Of a stretch of DNA of 64,000 nt, positions 34,521 through 42,522 are shown piece after piece (within the stretch, counting starts at the first letter, position 1; every line of letters begins with the position of its first letter). Location of the stretch: the NCBI RefSeq assembly GCF_900604355.1, contig NZ_UWOE01000001.1:2790001-2854000 (forward strand). The letters run 5' to 3'. Below the pieces are notes generated by a model. It made no database searches, had not been told where the DNA came from, and worked only from the letters and a program-made list of their open reading frames with translations. This DNA comes from Luxibacter massiliensis. Its GTDB lineage: Bacteria > Bacillota > Clostridia > Lachnospirales > Lachnospiraceae. A program made the translations under genes and the position numbers.

Positions 34521-34598
34521 CGTCCCCTTCACATAAGGAAGTGAAGGGACGAGGGCTGCTCTGAGAGATTACGGTATAGTCATTCGTGGCTATGCCGT
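34521..34598 (-). repeat. Island left end with two inverted repeats
   Basis: Directly at the repeat border lies CGTCCC-CTTCAC / GTGAAG-GGACG with an 8-base loop (34521-34551). Further in, ACGGTATAG pairs with CTATGCCGT (one G-T), with TTTTTT after it on the plus strand, and overlaps the recombinase stop codon. The first could be part of the recombinase attachment site. Confidence 0.6.
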
Positions 34599-36263
34599 TT
34601 TTTCTTTTTGGGAACGCTTCTGTTTCAAGCGTTCTTGGAACATTGCTTCATATTCTTCAGCAGACGGGGCTGTTATGATACCAACGCCGTTGTAGTAAAT
34701 ATCAATCGGATATACGGTTTTTCCATCTATGACCTGCTTTTTTGAAACCATAATGCAGTCGATAAATTCATTGACTATGGCAGGAGTAAGCTCCTCGATT
34801 TCCGTGTATCGCTTGACCTTTTGGATGAACGCTGATACATTTTCCGTCTTGTCATTTTGTGCTTCAACATCAGCTTTCAACTGCGAAAGAGCTTCTTTTA
34901 GAGATTTCTGCTCCTCCTCATAATTTGCCGACATGACTGCAAAACGCTCATCATTCAGTTTGCCCGATACATTGTCCTCATATATCCGCTGAAATAATAC
35001 ATCTAATTCTGTAATACGCTTTTCGGATTTTGCAAGCTCTCGGCGTTTTTTGGCAAGCTCCTTTTTCTGCTCCTCACTCGATTTCTCAAGCTGTTCCTGC
35101 ACAAACTGTTTTTCAAACGCTTGTACATAAAACAGAACACGCCGCAAGCTTTCAAGCACTAAGGCATAGACGACCTTTTCCCGAATATAATGTGCGGTGC
35201 AGTTTGCCGTATTTTTACGGTAGTTAGAGCAGAAGAAATATGCCTGCTCTCGGCTGTAATTATTTGTTACGCTGTAATACAGTTTTTCGCCGCAGTCCCT
35301 ACAGTAAAGCAATCCCGAAAACATACTGACCTCGCCTGTGCGGTTTGGTCTGCGTTTGTTAGCACGAAGCGTCTGCACAAGTTCCCAAATTTCCCTATTA
35401 ATAATGGCTTCGTGGGTATTCTCAAAGACTTTCCATTCTTCCTTTGGTCGCTCAATTTTCGTTTTACCCTTAAATGAACGTGTAGTGGAACGGAAGATTA
35501 CCGTATCACCGATATATTCCTGCCTTTCAAGAATATCTGCGACCGTTCTTGCCGCCCATTTATGAGGGATAGCCGGAAGTGCCGATGTCTTTCTGCCCTT
35601 CGCTTGCCAATGCTCTGTTGGCGTTAGAATACCCTCCGAAAATAGAATGTTTGCTATCTGTGTCGGTCCATACCCCTCAACGCATAAGCGGAATATTTTC
35701 CGCACAACTTCGGCGGCTTCCTCATCAACAAGCCATTCATCGGGATTAGCTTCATTTTTCTTGTAGCCGTATGGAATTACCGTTGTCAGCGGTTTACCCG
35801 ACATACCTTTGTTCTGAAATACCGCACGCACCTTCTTTGATGTATTCTTGGCATGCATTTCATAAAACCAGTCCTGCACGGGAAGAAAATCGCTGAGTCC
35901 ATCTTTTGTGTCGATATTATCCATAATAGCGATATACCAAACGCCTAAACGCACAAAATCTTCCTCCAAAAGCTGACCGACAACAAGGCGGTTTCGTCCG
36001 AGCCTTGAATGGTCTTTGACAATGATGGTTTCAATCTGTCCTGCTTCGGCAAGCTCCATCAGTTCCATAAAAGCTGGTCTTGTAAAACTTACTCCCGAAT
36101 ACCCGTCGTCTACAAAGAACTTAGTATTCTTAAATCTGTTTTCGTTTGCGTATTTTTCTACGATTGATTTCTGATTGGTAATACTGTTGCTCTCACCTTG
36201 CAGTTCATCATCTCTTGATAGTCTGCAATAAAGAGCGGTTATTTTATCTGACTGTCTGTTCAA
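34590..36263 (-). CDS. Large serine recombinase (TnpX/integrase type)
   Basis: A 557-residue site-specific recombinase that excises or inserts mobile elements via a serine-DNA link. The catalytic domain starts ITALYCRLSRDDE with Ser16 as nucleophile, followed by DHSRLGRNRL. The recombinase domain contains IPYGYKKNEANPDEWLVDEE. The zinc-ribbon is CRDCGEKLYYS with FFCSNYRKNTANC, followed by a long coiled coil (residues about 375-475) and a DUF4368-like C-terminus. It lies at the left end of the island, the usual place for such genes. All catalytic features look intact. Confidence 0.95.
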   Translation of the reverse strand: MNRQSDKITALYCRLSRDDELQGESNSITNQKSIVEKYANENRFKNTKFFVDDGYSGVSFTRPAFMELMELAEAGQIETIIVKDHSRLGRNRLVVGQLLEEDFVRLGVWYIAIMDNIDTKDGLSDFLPVQDWFYEMHAKNTSKKVRAVFQNKGMSGKPLTTVIPYGYKKNEANPDEWLVDEEAAEVVRKIFRLCVEGYGPTQIANILFSEGILTPTEHWQAKGRKTSALPAIPHKWAARTVADILERQEYIGDTVIFRSTTRSFKGKTKIERPKEEWKVFENTHEAIINREIWELVQTLRANKRRPNRTGEVSMFSGLLYCRDCGEKLYYSVTNNYSREQAYFFCSNYRKNTANCTAHYIREKVVYALVLESLRRVLFYVQAFEKQFVQEQLEKSSEEQKKELAKKRRELAKSEKRITELDVLFQRIYEDNVSGKLNDERFAVMSANYEEEQKSLKEALSQLKADVEAQNDKTENVSAFIQKVKRYTEIEELTPAIVNEFIDCIMVSKKQVIDGKTVYPIDIYYNGVGIITAPSAEEYEAMFQERLKQKRSQKEKTA

Positions 36264-36360
36264 AATTAACTCCTTTCCGACAGTCGGATATGATGTTTGT
36301 AGTAATGCTATTTTACCATATCTACCGTCTTACTTCAATGCTTTAAAGTGATAATCTTTT

Positions 36361-36615
36361 CTATTGTTCGCTTTTTAACACTATCCTGCGTACCTTGTCC
36401 ACCATATTCTCGGCTTTGCTATTGTCAAAATGGGAGCAAACAACATAGTAAATGCCGTCAAATTCCTGTACAAAATCCAATTCTTTAGGCTTGGAGATTT
36501 GTTCAAAAAAGGCAAGGCGTTTTTCCTTTGGTAATTCGGCAAGCATATCGTAGATACTGTCGATTTCTTCTCGGATAGTGATATCTTCAATAATTTCATT
36601 CTGCTCGTTCATCAT
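36361..36615 (-). CDS. TnpW-like transposon-encoded protein
   Basis: 84 residues. The C-terminus FDGIYYVVCSHFDNSKAENM then VDKVRRIVL follows the pattern of TnpW proteins found beside TnpX-type recombinases. The N-terminus is acidic. AAAGGATTGA precedes tandem ATG codons at 36615 and 36612; either may be used. Function unknown. It is transcribed toward the recombinase. Confidence 0.65.
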   Translation of the reverse strand: MMNEQNEIIEDITIREEIDSIYDMLAELPKEKRLAFFEQISKPKELDFVQEFDGIYYVVCSHFDNSKAENMVDKVRRIVLKSEQ

Positions 36616-36632
36616 TCAATCCTTTCTCAGTA

Positions 36633-37109
36633 TCAAGCACAGAGATATTGCTTCATCTGCGCCTTTACCTTTTCTTTAGCGATAATTACAGACCGTCGTA
36701 CCGCCTGTGCCGTGCAGTTCTCCATAGCGGCGATTTCGTAATTGCTATAGTCGTACTCATAATAAAGCAGGAAACGCCGCCTTTGAATTTCGGGCAGGCT
36801 GTTAATCGCCTTATACAGCAATTCCGAGCGTTCTGTTTCAATAATGATTTCTTCAACGCTTTTGGGAATGTATCTTGCCCGTCTGTTCAGTGTTTCTTCG
36901 TAGACCTCGTTAAATTCCTTGTGGTGTTGGTCGGACTGTTGGAGAGTGCGGTTTTTCCGTTCCAACTGCCGAAACGCAAAGTACAATTCTTTCAATACAT
37001 CCAAACTCTGAAACACTCCCGTGCTGTCCTTAAAGCTGATAAAATATTTCATCACTCCATCGGCGCAGCTTCCCTCTCGGAGCGTGTAAACCCTGTTCAT
37101 AAAAGTCAC
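36633..37109 (-). CDS. Sigma-70 family (region 4) factor of the mobile element
   Basis: 158 residues. The C-terminal half has a sigma region 4 helix-turn-helix: ERSELLYKAINSLPEIQRRR, FLLYYEYDYSNYEIAAMENC, TAQAVRRSVIIAKEKVK. The N-terminal half is unlike region 2. Such proteins accompany Tn916/Tn1549-type elements and are thought to control their genes. I use the GTG at 37109 because AGGAGG lies 8 bases upstream; the ATG nine bases on is too far. Confidence 0.8.
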   Translation of the reverse strand: MTFMNRVYTLREGSCADGVMKYFISFKDSTGVFQSLDVLKELYFAFRQLERKNRTLQQSDQHHKEFNEVYEETLNRRARYIPKSVEEIIIETERSELLYKAINSLPEIQRRRFLLYYEYDYSNYEIAAMENCTAQAVRRSVIIAKEKVKAQMKQYLCA

Positions 37110-37199
37110 TTGTCTTTCCTCCTGCTAAAAAAATGGGCGAGAGGTTTTTAAGCCTCTCACCCAATAACCCGCAGGAAGATAGAAATTTCCCTTTAGCCT

Positions 37200-37622
37200 T
37201 TAAAATTGCTTTAGCTTATTACGCAGCCTTTCTATCCGCTTGTAAATGGACTTTATAGATAGGTTTACGATTGCCGAGATTTCCTTTGTAGAATAACCCT
37301 GCATTTTCAGCAGGACGATTTGCAGGGTACGCTTGTCCAACGTAAGTAATGCTTGATACAGATTTTCGTTATCAATCTCATTCAGTAAATCCGTAACGGT
37401 CTTTACATCTACAAAAGGCTCTACCTCTGCCATTCCCTCAAGGTATTCTCCAAAATCGCTTGTCCGACGGTAAAACCGCCTATTAGAATTAAACTCTGCT
37501 CGGTCATAGGTGCGGATTTCTTCAATGGTATCCTCATCAACACCGTATTTCCGTAAAATCGTTTCCTCGGCTTCTTTCCAGATACGCCATTTCCTTTCTT
37601 CCCGTCCGTGGTTGTATGCCAT
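37200..37622 (-). CDS. Sigma factor-like helix-turn-helix protein of the mobile element
   Basis: 140 residues. The N-terminal half is charged (REERKWRIWKEAEETILRKY) and the C-terminal half holds a region-4-like motif, TLDKRTLQIVLLKMQGYSTK then EISAIVNLSIKSIYKRIERL. GGGGGAAAA precedes the ATG. Between it and the next gene a hairpin GAGAGG/CCTCTC (37139-37158) may attenuate read-through. It probably works with its neighbour in regulating the element. Confidence 0.78.
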   Translation of the reverse strand: MAYNHGREERKWRIWKEAEETILRKYGVDEDTIEEIRTYDRAEFNSNRRFYRRTSDFGEYLEGMAEVEPFVDVKTVTDLLNEIDNENLYQALLTLDKRTLQIVLLKMQGYSTKEISAIVNLSIKSIYKRIERLRNKLKQF

Positions 37623-38041
37623 TTGAATTTTCCCCCAATCTGAATTTTTGAAATACTAAAAATCCAGATTGAGGGGCGGGGAGCGACAGCCAACGCCAGA
37701 AACAGCCTTACGGCGTATTCCTGCAAAAAATGACAAAAGAAAAACCGCAAGGACTGTCATACCTTTACGGTTTAGGGAGAATTTATTTCTATTATGTAGA
37801 GATTTGACTTCTACTTTTGAGGTGCAAAACCCCTGTGTATTGATGAGAATTTTTTTAACAGATTACCTGCTATTCTTTGGTAGTATATATGTAAACGAAA
37901 GTCATCGCTTGCAAGCAAAAAAATCCCTCCAAACTCAAACAGGTCTGTAGGGTAAAACTATTTTCATTTGGGCATGAAGATACAGTCCACCAAAACACTG
38001 TTTTTTTATTTGGTGGACTTGTCCTACCTATGTTCTATAAA
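37623..38041. other. Gene-free stretch in the island with two inverted repeats
   Basis: About 420 bases. One inverted repeat, CCCCAATCTG with CAGATTGAGGGG and inner ATTTTT/AAAAAT (37633-37677), lies just before the sigma-like gene and may be an operator. Another, AGTCCACCAAA/TTTGGTGGACT (37984-38019), encloses a T run. No coding frame convinces me. Confidence 0.45.
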
Positions 38042-38088
38042 GAAAAGAGCCGACAAACTGTGATTGCTCACAAGTTTATCGGCTCTGA
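38042..38088 (-). terminator. Terminator overlapping the KTR gene stop
   Basis: On the minus strand AGAGCCGATAAACT pairs with AGTTTGTCGGCTCT (one bulge) and is followed by TTTCTTT. The TAA stop lies inside the 5' arm. Confidence 0.8.
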
Positions 38089-38264
38089 GTCATTGCGTCT
38101 GGCTCTTTGATGATTGTTATCTGCAAGTCCTTTGCTTCAATCAAAGTTTCCTGTTTACATTTCGGACAGTAAAGAGGATAGTTTATCAAAATAGTATCCT
38201 CTCTAAGTCTATCACGGGTTTTACTGCTACAGACAGGACAGCGCACCCATTTTATTTCACTCAT
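38076..38264 (-). CDS. Cysteine-rich KTR domain protein
   Basis: 62 residues: WVRCPVCSSKTRDRLREDTI, then NYPLYCPKCKQETLIEAK and a tail TIIKEPDAMTQSR. The two CPxC pairs form a zinc ribbon. The family is common as cargo in Tn916/Tn1549-type elements; its role is unknown. AGGAAAGGCAG precedes the ATG at 38264. It is the last gene of a minus-strand run with the hydrolase and the broken acetyltransferase. Confidence 0.87.
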   Translation of the reverse strand: MSEIKWVRCPVCSSKTRDRLREDTILINYPLYCPKCKQETLIEAKDLQITIIKEPDAMTQSR

Positions 38265-38304
38265 TCTGCCTTTCCTCACTTTTGAAATAATCTCTTAACA
38301 ATAT

Positions 38305-39036
38305 TTACCTTTCATCTTTTGATAATTCTTTGCTTTTTAGATTTGTAATTAGCCATTTACGTATAGCTTTTAATTGTTCTTCCGTATGAAACCAATGCTC
38401 GCCACTCTCCATCACATCTAAGCCACAATGAAATTTATGTGCAAAATGTTCCACTATATCACGGTCAATTAAATTATCCCTTCCGCCATATAGTATTTTA
38501 GTAGGAACTTCCCACTTTGTAATCGGATGGGATAGCGCATATTCCCAATACCTCCAAGAAAGGGTTTGACCGAATGTGGTAGGTATAATAAGCTCTTTCT
38601 TCAACTGTTCCTCTGTAACATTCGTCCAACCCATCATTTTTAATATGAGTTGCTTCATATCCAGAACGGGCGAAACAAACAGGCAATTATCCAAACATTC
38701 ATTGCCGAAACTAAGTATACTAAACCAAGCCCCTATGCTGTTTGCAAATAAAGACACTCGTTCCCAATGCATCTTTACAAATCCCATAACACCAGTCAAC
38801 TCTGGCACAATATGCCACGGGTCAAACGAATCAATCTCGTCTTTTCTTTCTCCATGCTCTGGCAAATCTATACTTAAAACCTGATAATCATATCTACAAA
38901 TAACTTTGGTGATACTCTGTGCTTCCTCTTTATTTCCGCCTTGACCGTGAATATATAAATATATCTTTCTTGACGGTACTCCAAAAATAATTGCAGGAAT
39001 TCCATCTATTGTAGTTATTTTCTTTGTAATAGCCAT
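38305..39036 (-). CDS. Alpha/beta hydrolase
   Basis: 243 residues, cytoplasmic. The oxyanion region is YLYIHGQGGNKEEAQS, the nucleophile Ser lies in LFANSIGAWFSIL (a variant of GxSxG), the acid Asp in YGGRDNLIDR and the His in ESGEHWFHTEEQ, so the triad is complete. GAGGTG lies before the ATG at 39036. It starts 11 bases after the acetyltransferase stop, so both were one operon, perhaps a pair against the same compound. Substrate unknown. Confidence 0.85.
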   Translation of the reverse strand: MAITKKITTIDGIPAIIFGVPSRKIYLYIHGQGGNKEEAQSITKVICRYDYQVLSIDLPEHGERKDEIDSFDPWHIVPELTGVMGFVKMHWERVSLFANSIGAWFSILSFGNECLDNCLFVSPVLDMKQLILKMMGWTNVTEEQLKKELIIPTTFGQTLSWRYWEYALSHPITKWEVPTKILYGGRDNLIDRDIVEHFAHKFHCGLDVMESGEHWFHTEEQLKAIRKWLITNLKSKELSKDER

Positions 39037-39047
39037 TTTCACACACC

Positions 39048-39677
39048 TCAATATCTTAATTGCTCTATATGACCAGACTTAATCGATTGGATGTTCTGAA
39101 CTATTTTTTCTTCTGACCAATCCCACCATTTCAATTTAAGCAACTTTGCGATTGTTTCATCATCAAACCGTTTTCTGATAGGTTTTGCTGGCACTCCTCC
39201 TACAATTGTATAAGGCGGGACATCTTTCGTGACAACAGCACGAGTCCCTATAATTGCACCATCGCCAATCGTAACACCTGCCAAAATGACTGCTTCATAT
39301 CCAATTCAGACATCATTGCCAACAATAATATCCCCTTTGTTATCCCACGCCTCTGTAACATTCTTTTTCTCAAGTTCCCACTCATCGAAAAATAGGGAAA
39401 ATGGATATGTGGACAGAGAAGCCATTGTATGATTTGCGCTATTAAAAAGAAACTTTGCACCGCAGGCAATTGAACAAAACTTTCCTATAATGAGTTTGTC
39501 GTGGTTAATCGGATAGTGATAAAGAATATTGTTCTTTTCAAAATCCATAGGGTTATTTACAAAATCGTTATACATGGTATAATCTCCCACAGTAATGTTT
39601 GTATCGGTAATTGCATTTTTTAGATAAATAGTCTGCGTATCAGCTGTCCGTGGATATAAAATTTTAGAGTTCGCCAT
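39048..39677 (-). pseudogene. Xenobiotic/streptogramin-type acetyltransferase interrupted by TGA
   Basis: A left-handed beta-helix acyltransferase of the Vat/CatB family. The first 123 codons give MANSKILYPRTADTQTIYLK through the active-site region FLFNSANHTMASLSTYPFS to GDIIVGNDV. Codon 124 is TGA (39303-39305) where the family has Trp (GNDVWIG). The same frame continues with IGYEAVILAGVTIGDGAIIG and the family C-terminus for 85 residues. A single TGG to TGA change explains it, so the loss is recent or the base needs checking. Intact it would be a normal 209 residues. Confidence 0.9.
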
Positions 39678-39778
39678 TTTTGTAGTCCTCCTGTTGAAAA
39701 TGCTATATCATAATTGTACACATCAACAGAGCGATTCTCAATACACCAAACAATGCAGAAACAATCAGTAGAAAAAGA

Positions 39779-39799
39779 GAGCTGCTTTTTCAGCAGCTC
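39779..39799 (-). terminator. Terminator of the CD3324-type gene
   Basis: GAGCTGCT/AGCAGCTC around a short loop, followed on the minus strand by TCTTTTTC. Confidence 0.85.
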
Positions 39800-39806
39800 C
39801 CTGTAA

Positions 39807-40070
39807 TCATTTCTGATATATTATTTTCCTTATGGCATATACCGAAAGATAGTATTGCTCCGCAAGTTCCTCAATCGAAACACCGTTCTGATATTTCTTT
39901 ATGATGATTTTGTTGCGTTTATAAAGTTCTTTTCGGTAACCAGATAATTCACCCCAAGATTTATGTTGTTCGTCTTTGGCGGGTATATAGATATAACCCG
40001 CTTGCACATATTTTTGCAGTTCCTCGACCAACATATCAGGGAGAATTGTATTTGCATTGATGTATTTCAT
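39807..40070 (-). CDS. CD3324 family protein (Mor-like helix-turn-helix)
   Basis: 87 residues: MKYINANTILPDMLVEELQK, YVQAGYIYIPAKDEQHKSWG, YRKELYKRNKIIIKKYQNGV, then SIEELAEQYYLSVYAIRKII, a helix-turn-helix. The family is frequent in Clostridia and their mobile elements, often next to resistance or transferase genes. AAGGAGGAAG lies before the ATG at 40070. A regulatory role is inferred from the helix-turn-helix only. Confidence 0.82.
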   Translation of the reverse strand: MKYINANTILPDMLVEELQKYVQAGYIYIPAKDEQHKSWGELSGYRKELYKRNKIIIKKYQNGVSIEELAEQYYLSVYAIRKIIYQK

Positions 40071-40550
40071 ATGCAAGCTTCCTCCTTGATTAATAAAGTC
40101 AAGTAGCAAAGCCAGCAATATTATATTAGCGACTTATAATTACTCCATGCAAATGTCGCTCATTATACTGGCTTTGCATGGAGCCATACTTTGTTTTTCC
40201 TTTTCTTATTTATGCACATGATTTTTCACCACCAATATAAATGAATCGTTCTTTAATGTTTATAAGTATATCATTAAATTTTGAATACTTCAAGCTAATA
40301 AAGGGTTTTAGGGACGAACGTCCCTAACAAGCGAACTTGGTTAGCCAAATTCAGTGCTTGGTAAGACGATTTGCATTGGGGATTTAAAAGAATATTGGAA
40401 AATAAAATTTGTACTCATATGACTAAATAAAACACATTTTAACCGAATGATAGTGTTTGTATAAAAAATACAAACACTTAAGTGCCTGTAAGTACTTGAA
40501 AAACATATATTATAGGTGTATAGTTAAAGAAAAATTCTGGAGGCAAAAAA
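40071..40550 (+). promoter_or_regulatory. Intergenic region with promoter and palindrome for the two-gene operon
   Basis: A promoter TTGAAA (40496-40501), 17 bases, TATAGT (40519-40524) faces the operon. Just upstream a palindrome with 11-bp arms AGTGTTTGTAT/ATACAAACACT (40452-40478) could be an operator. A small palindrome TAGGGACG-AA-CGTCCCTA lies near 40310. The rest is AT-rich with no coding frame. Confidence 0.7.
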
Positions 40551-41336
40551 ATGGCAAAAACAAATGGAAATAATTTACCTGCATATTCTACAATTGATAA
40601 TATGCTACTTCTTCTTGATACCCTTAAGAGAAAGAAAAAAGAAGATGAAGTAAAAGCTATCTTCGGAAAAGGTGGTTCGGCGTACACAAATACAAAGTCG
40701 GCATTGAGAACATTAGGATTTGTAGAGATTGACTCGCTTGAGTTTACTGATAAAGGACGGAAAGTAGTATATTCTCAAGACGAAGATAGAAAAAATGAAA
40801 TGGTTAAAATGCTAGTAACCTATCCGCCGTATGAAGTGTTTTTGATGAGTTTACTGCAAAAAGATAATCTAAATGAAACTGAAGTGGATGAAATTGTTAA
40901 TTTCTGGGGAAAAGCAAATTATGGTTCTACTGAAAGAAATCGTGAAGATGGTGCGAAGTTGTTTATGAGTATTTTGGATTACCTAGAACTAGGAAAATAT
41001 GTGATAGGCAGAGGTAGCAATTCTACGCGCATTGAGTGGGAAAGTGATACTAAAGAACGAATACAAAGATTAATAGATTCCCAAGGTAGCTGTGATACAT
41101 GTACATCTCATAATGAGCAAGAGGATATTAAGGATGCAGTATTTACTGAAAATAATCTTATGGATGATATTCAGGGCGAAATACCAATTCAATTAACAAC
41201 TAATGCTAACGGAAATGAGAAAATTAATGTCGTGAGAAGTCCTCATATAACAATAAATGTAGATATGAGTGAATGGAGTGATGAAAAGATAGAAATTTTC
41301 TTTAAGTACGCTTATGGGAAATTTGAGGAGGATTAA
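40551..41336 (+). CDS. Hypothetical DUF5343-like winged-helix protein, first gene of a two-gene module
   Basis: 261 residues. The N-terminal 65 residues look like a winged helix (IDNMLLLLDTLKRKKKEDEV, SALRTLGFVEIDSLEFTDKG), and a second helical domain follows (YEVFLMSLLQKDNLNETEVD). A flexible linker leads to a C-terminal strand-helix (HITINVDMSEWSDEKIEIFF) that recalls the end of DUF5343 proteins. I have no proven function. AGGAGG follows in the overlap to the next gene, 5 bases away, so the two are co-translated. Strongly AT-rich compared with the core genome. Possible roles: antitoxin, sensor or DNA-binding partner. Confidence 0.7.
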   Translation: MAKTNGNNLPAYSTIDNMLLLLDTLKRKKKEDEVKAIFGKGGSAYTNTKSALRTLGFVEIDSLEFTDKGRKVVYSQDEDRKNEMVKMLVTYPPYEVFLMSLLQKDNLNETEVDEIVNFWGKANYGSTERNREDGAKLFMSILDYLELGKYVIGRGSNSTRIEWESDTKERIQRLIDSQGSCDTCTSHNEQEDIKDAVFTENNLMDDIQGEIPIQLTTNANGNEKINVVRSPHITINVDMSEWSDEKIEIFFKYAYGKFEED

Positions 41337-41341
41337 ATTTT

Positions 41342-42319
41342 ATGTTTAAAAAACTTCCAAGTCATAATGTGCCGCTATTACTTGTTGCAGATGTAGCCTG
41401 CTTTGTGGCAAGTAATAATGGTGCAATAGAGATTGGAGAATTGAAACAATTTACAAATAAAAGCGAAGCATACATAAGAAGTAGTATAGCAATATGTAGA
41501 ATGTTAAATATTATTTATGAAGATGGAACAATAACTCCGTACATAAATGAGTTGGGGAAAACCCCAGACAAAGCTTCAAGACTTAATGTAATAAGAAAAT
41601 TTATACAGGAATATGAACCTTTTATAACATTTATTCAGTATCATTTAAATGATGAATCCATTGAAGAATCATCGCGAAAAGTATATTCACTATATCGTTT
41701 CGAGGGAAAAAATGATGTGTTTTTGAAAGACCTATTTATGACATGGGGGATAACTGTAGGTATCTTTACTAAGAGTGATGACGGATTTCTCATTACTGAA
41801 TCAATAAGAAATCAATTAGTGGATATTAATCCAATATCATTTTCTTTAGATGATGATATGGCTATAAGAATATATATTTCCAATATTTTGGGAGGAGAGG
41901 CATTTTCTGCTCTTTCATCAGTTGAAATCGAAGAATTGGTAAATGGATATAAAAAATGTGAAGAAGATGCTCGAGGTGCAATTGAATGCGTTGGAAGAGC
42001 ATTTGAAGATTTCTTAAGAAGAATATCGATGATAGTTGGTGTGAATGTAAGTGGGAAAAATGGGATTGGACAAGTTATAAATGCTTTATATAATTATAGA
42101 AATAATCTTGGTTTATTAGATAATAAACTTCACAACAAACAGGCAAGTATAGGTGCTGCTATTGGGGATATAAGAAATATGGCAGGACATAGTTTGGAAG
42201 CACGCACAATGGAAAGATGGGATTTATCATCACACAGTGCCAAAATGTATATCGAACTTACCTTATCAACTATTAAAAGCATTCATGAATATGTTCAGCA
42301 TTCATACTATATATTTTAA
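41342..42319 (+). CDS. Hypothetical protein with C-terminal HEPN/Abi_C-like domain, second gene of the module
   Basis: 325 residues, no signal peptide. The N-terminal part has winged-helix-like features (NNGAIEIGELKQFTNKSEAY). The C-terminal about 110 residues are helical and contain GAIECVGRAFEDFLRRI, then IRNMAGH with Arg278, Asn279 and His283, which fits the HEPN catalytic pattern Rx4-6H. HEPN and Abi_C domains act as RNases in abortive infection and toxin-antitoxin systems. The domain call rests on this motif and helical context only. AGGAGG lies 13 bases before the ATG. Located on a mobile island beside an IS, it is a good defence candidate. Confidence 0.65.
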   Translation: MFKKLPSHNVPLLLVADVACFVASNNGAIEIGELKQFTNKSEAYIRSSIAICRMLNIIYEDGTITPYINELGKTPDKASRLNVIRKFIQEYEPFITFIQYHLNDESIEESSRKVYSLYRFEGKNDVFLKDLFMTWGITVGIFTKSDDGFLITESIRNQLVDINPISFSLDDDMAIRIYISNILGGEAFSALSSVEIEELVNGYKKCEEDARGAIECVGRAFEDFLRRISMIVGVNVSGKNGIGQVINALYNYRNNLGLLDNKLHNKQASIGAAIGDIRNMAGHSLEARTMERWDLSSHSAKMYIELTLSTIKSIHEYVQHSYYIF

Positions 42320-42395
42320 TCATTCCTACAAATTCATCATATCCAACGAGACTGTGAAGAAAAGTCTGTAAATAAGATTCTTCTATGATAATGAA

Positions 42396-42436
42396 GGGTG
42401 AAAGGCTACGAAAAGAGAACTTTCACCCTCATTTTA
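42396..42436 (+). terminator. Terminator of the two-gene module
   Basis: GGGTGAAAG pairs with CTTTCACCC and runs into TCATTTTAT. Confidence 0.75.
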
Positions 42437-42468
42437 TATATAGCAGTTATTAAAAGGCATGTCAAGAG

Positions 42469-42494
42469 CAGGCGGTTTTTCCGCCTGTTTTTTC
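42469..42494 (+). terminator. Strong intrinsic terminator left of the IS
   Basis: CAGGCGG-TTTTT-CCGCCTG followed by TTTTTT. Confidence 0.9.
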
Positions 42495-42522
42495 GAGCCT
42501 TTCGAGCCTATTCAGGGAGTCT

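Noticed and set aside
37669..37950. Plus-strand frame of 93 codons in the island
   Set aside because: No ribosome binding site and low-complexity composition; it covers inverted repeats and the AT-rich gap.
39303..39305. TGA read as tryptophan (recoded genetic code)
   Set aside because: TGA is the normal stop of other genes here, for example nagA, where it overlaps the next ATG, so a single nonsense change is the simpler explanation.
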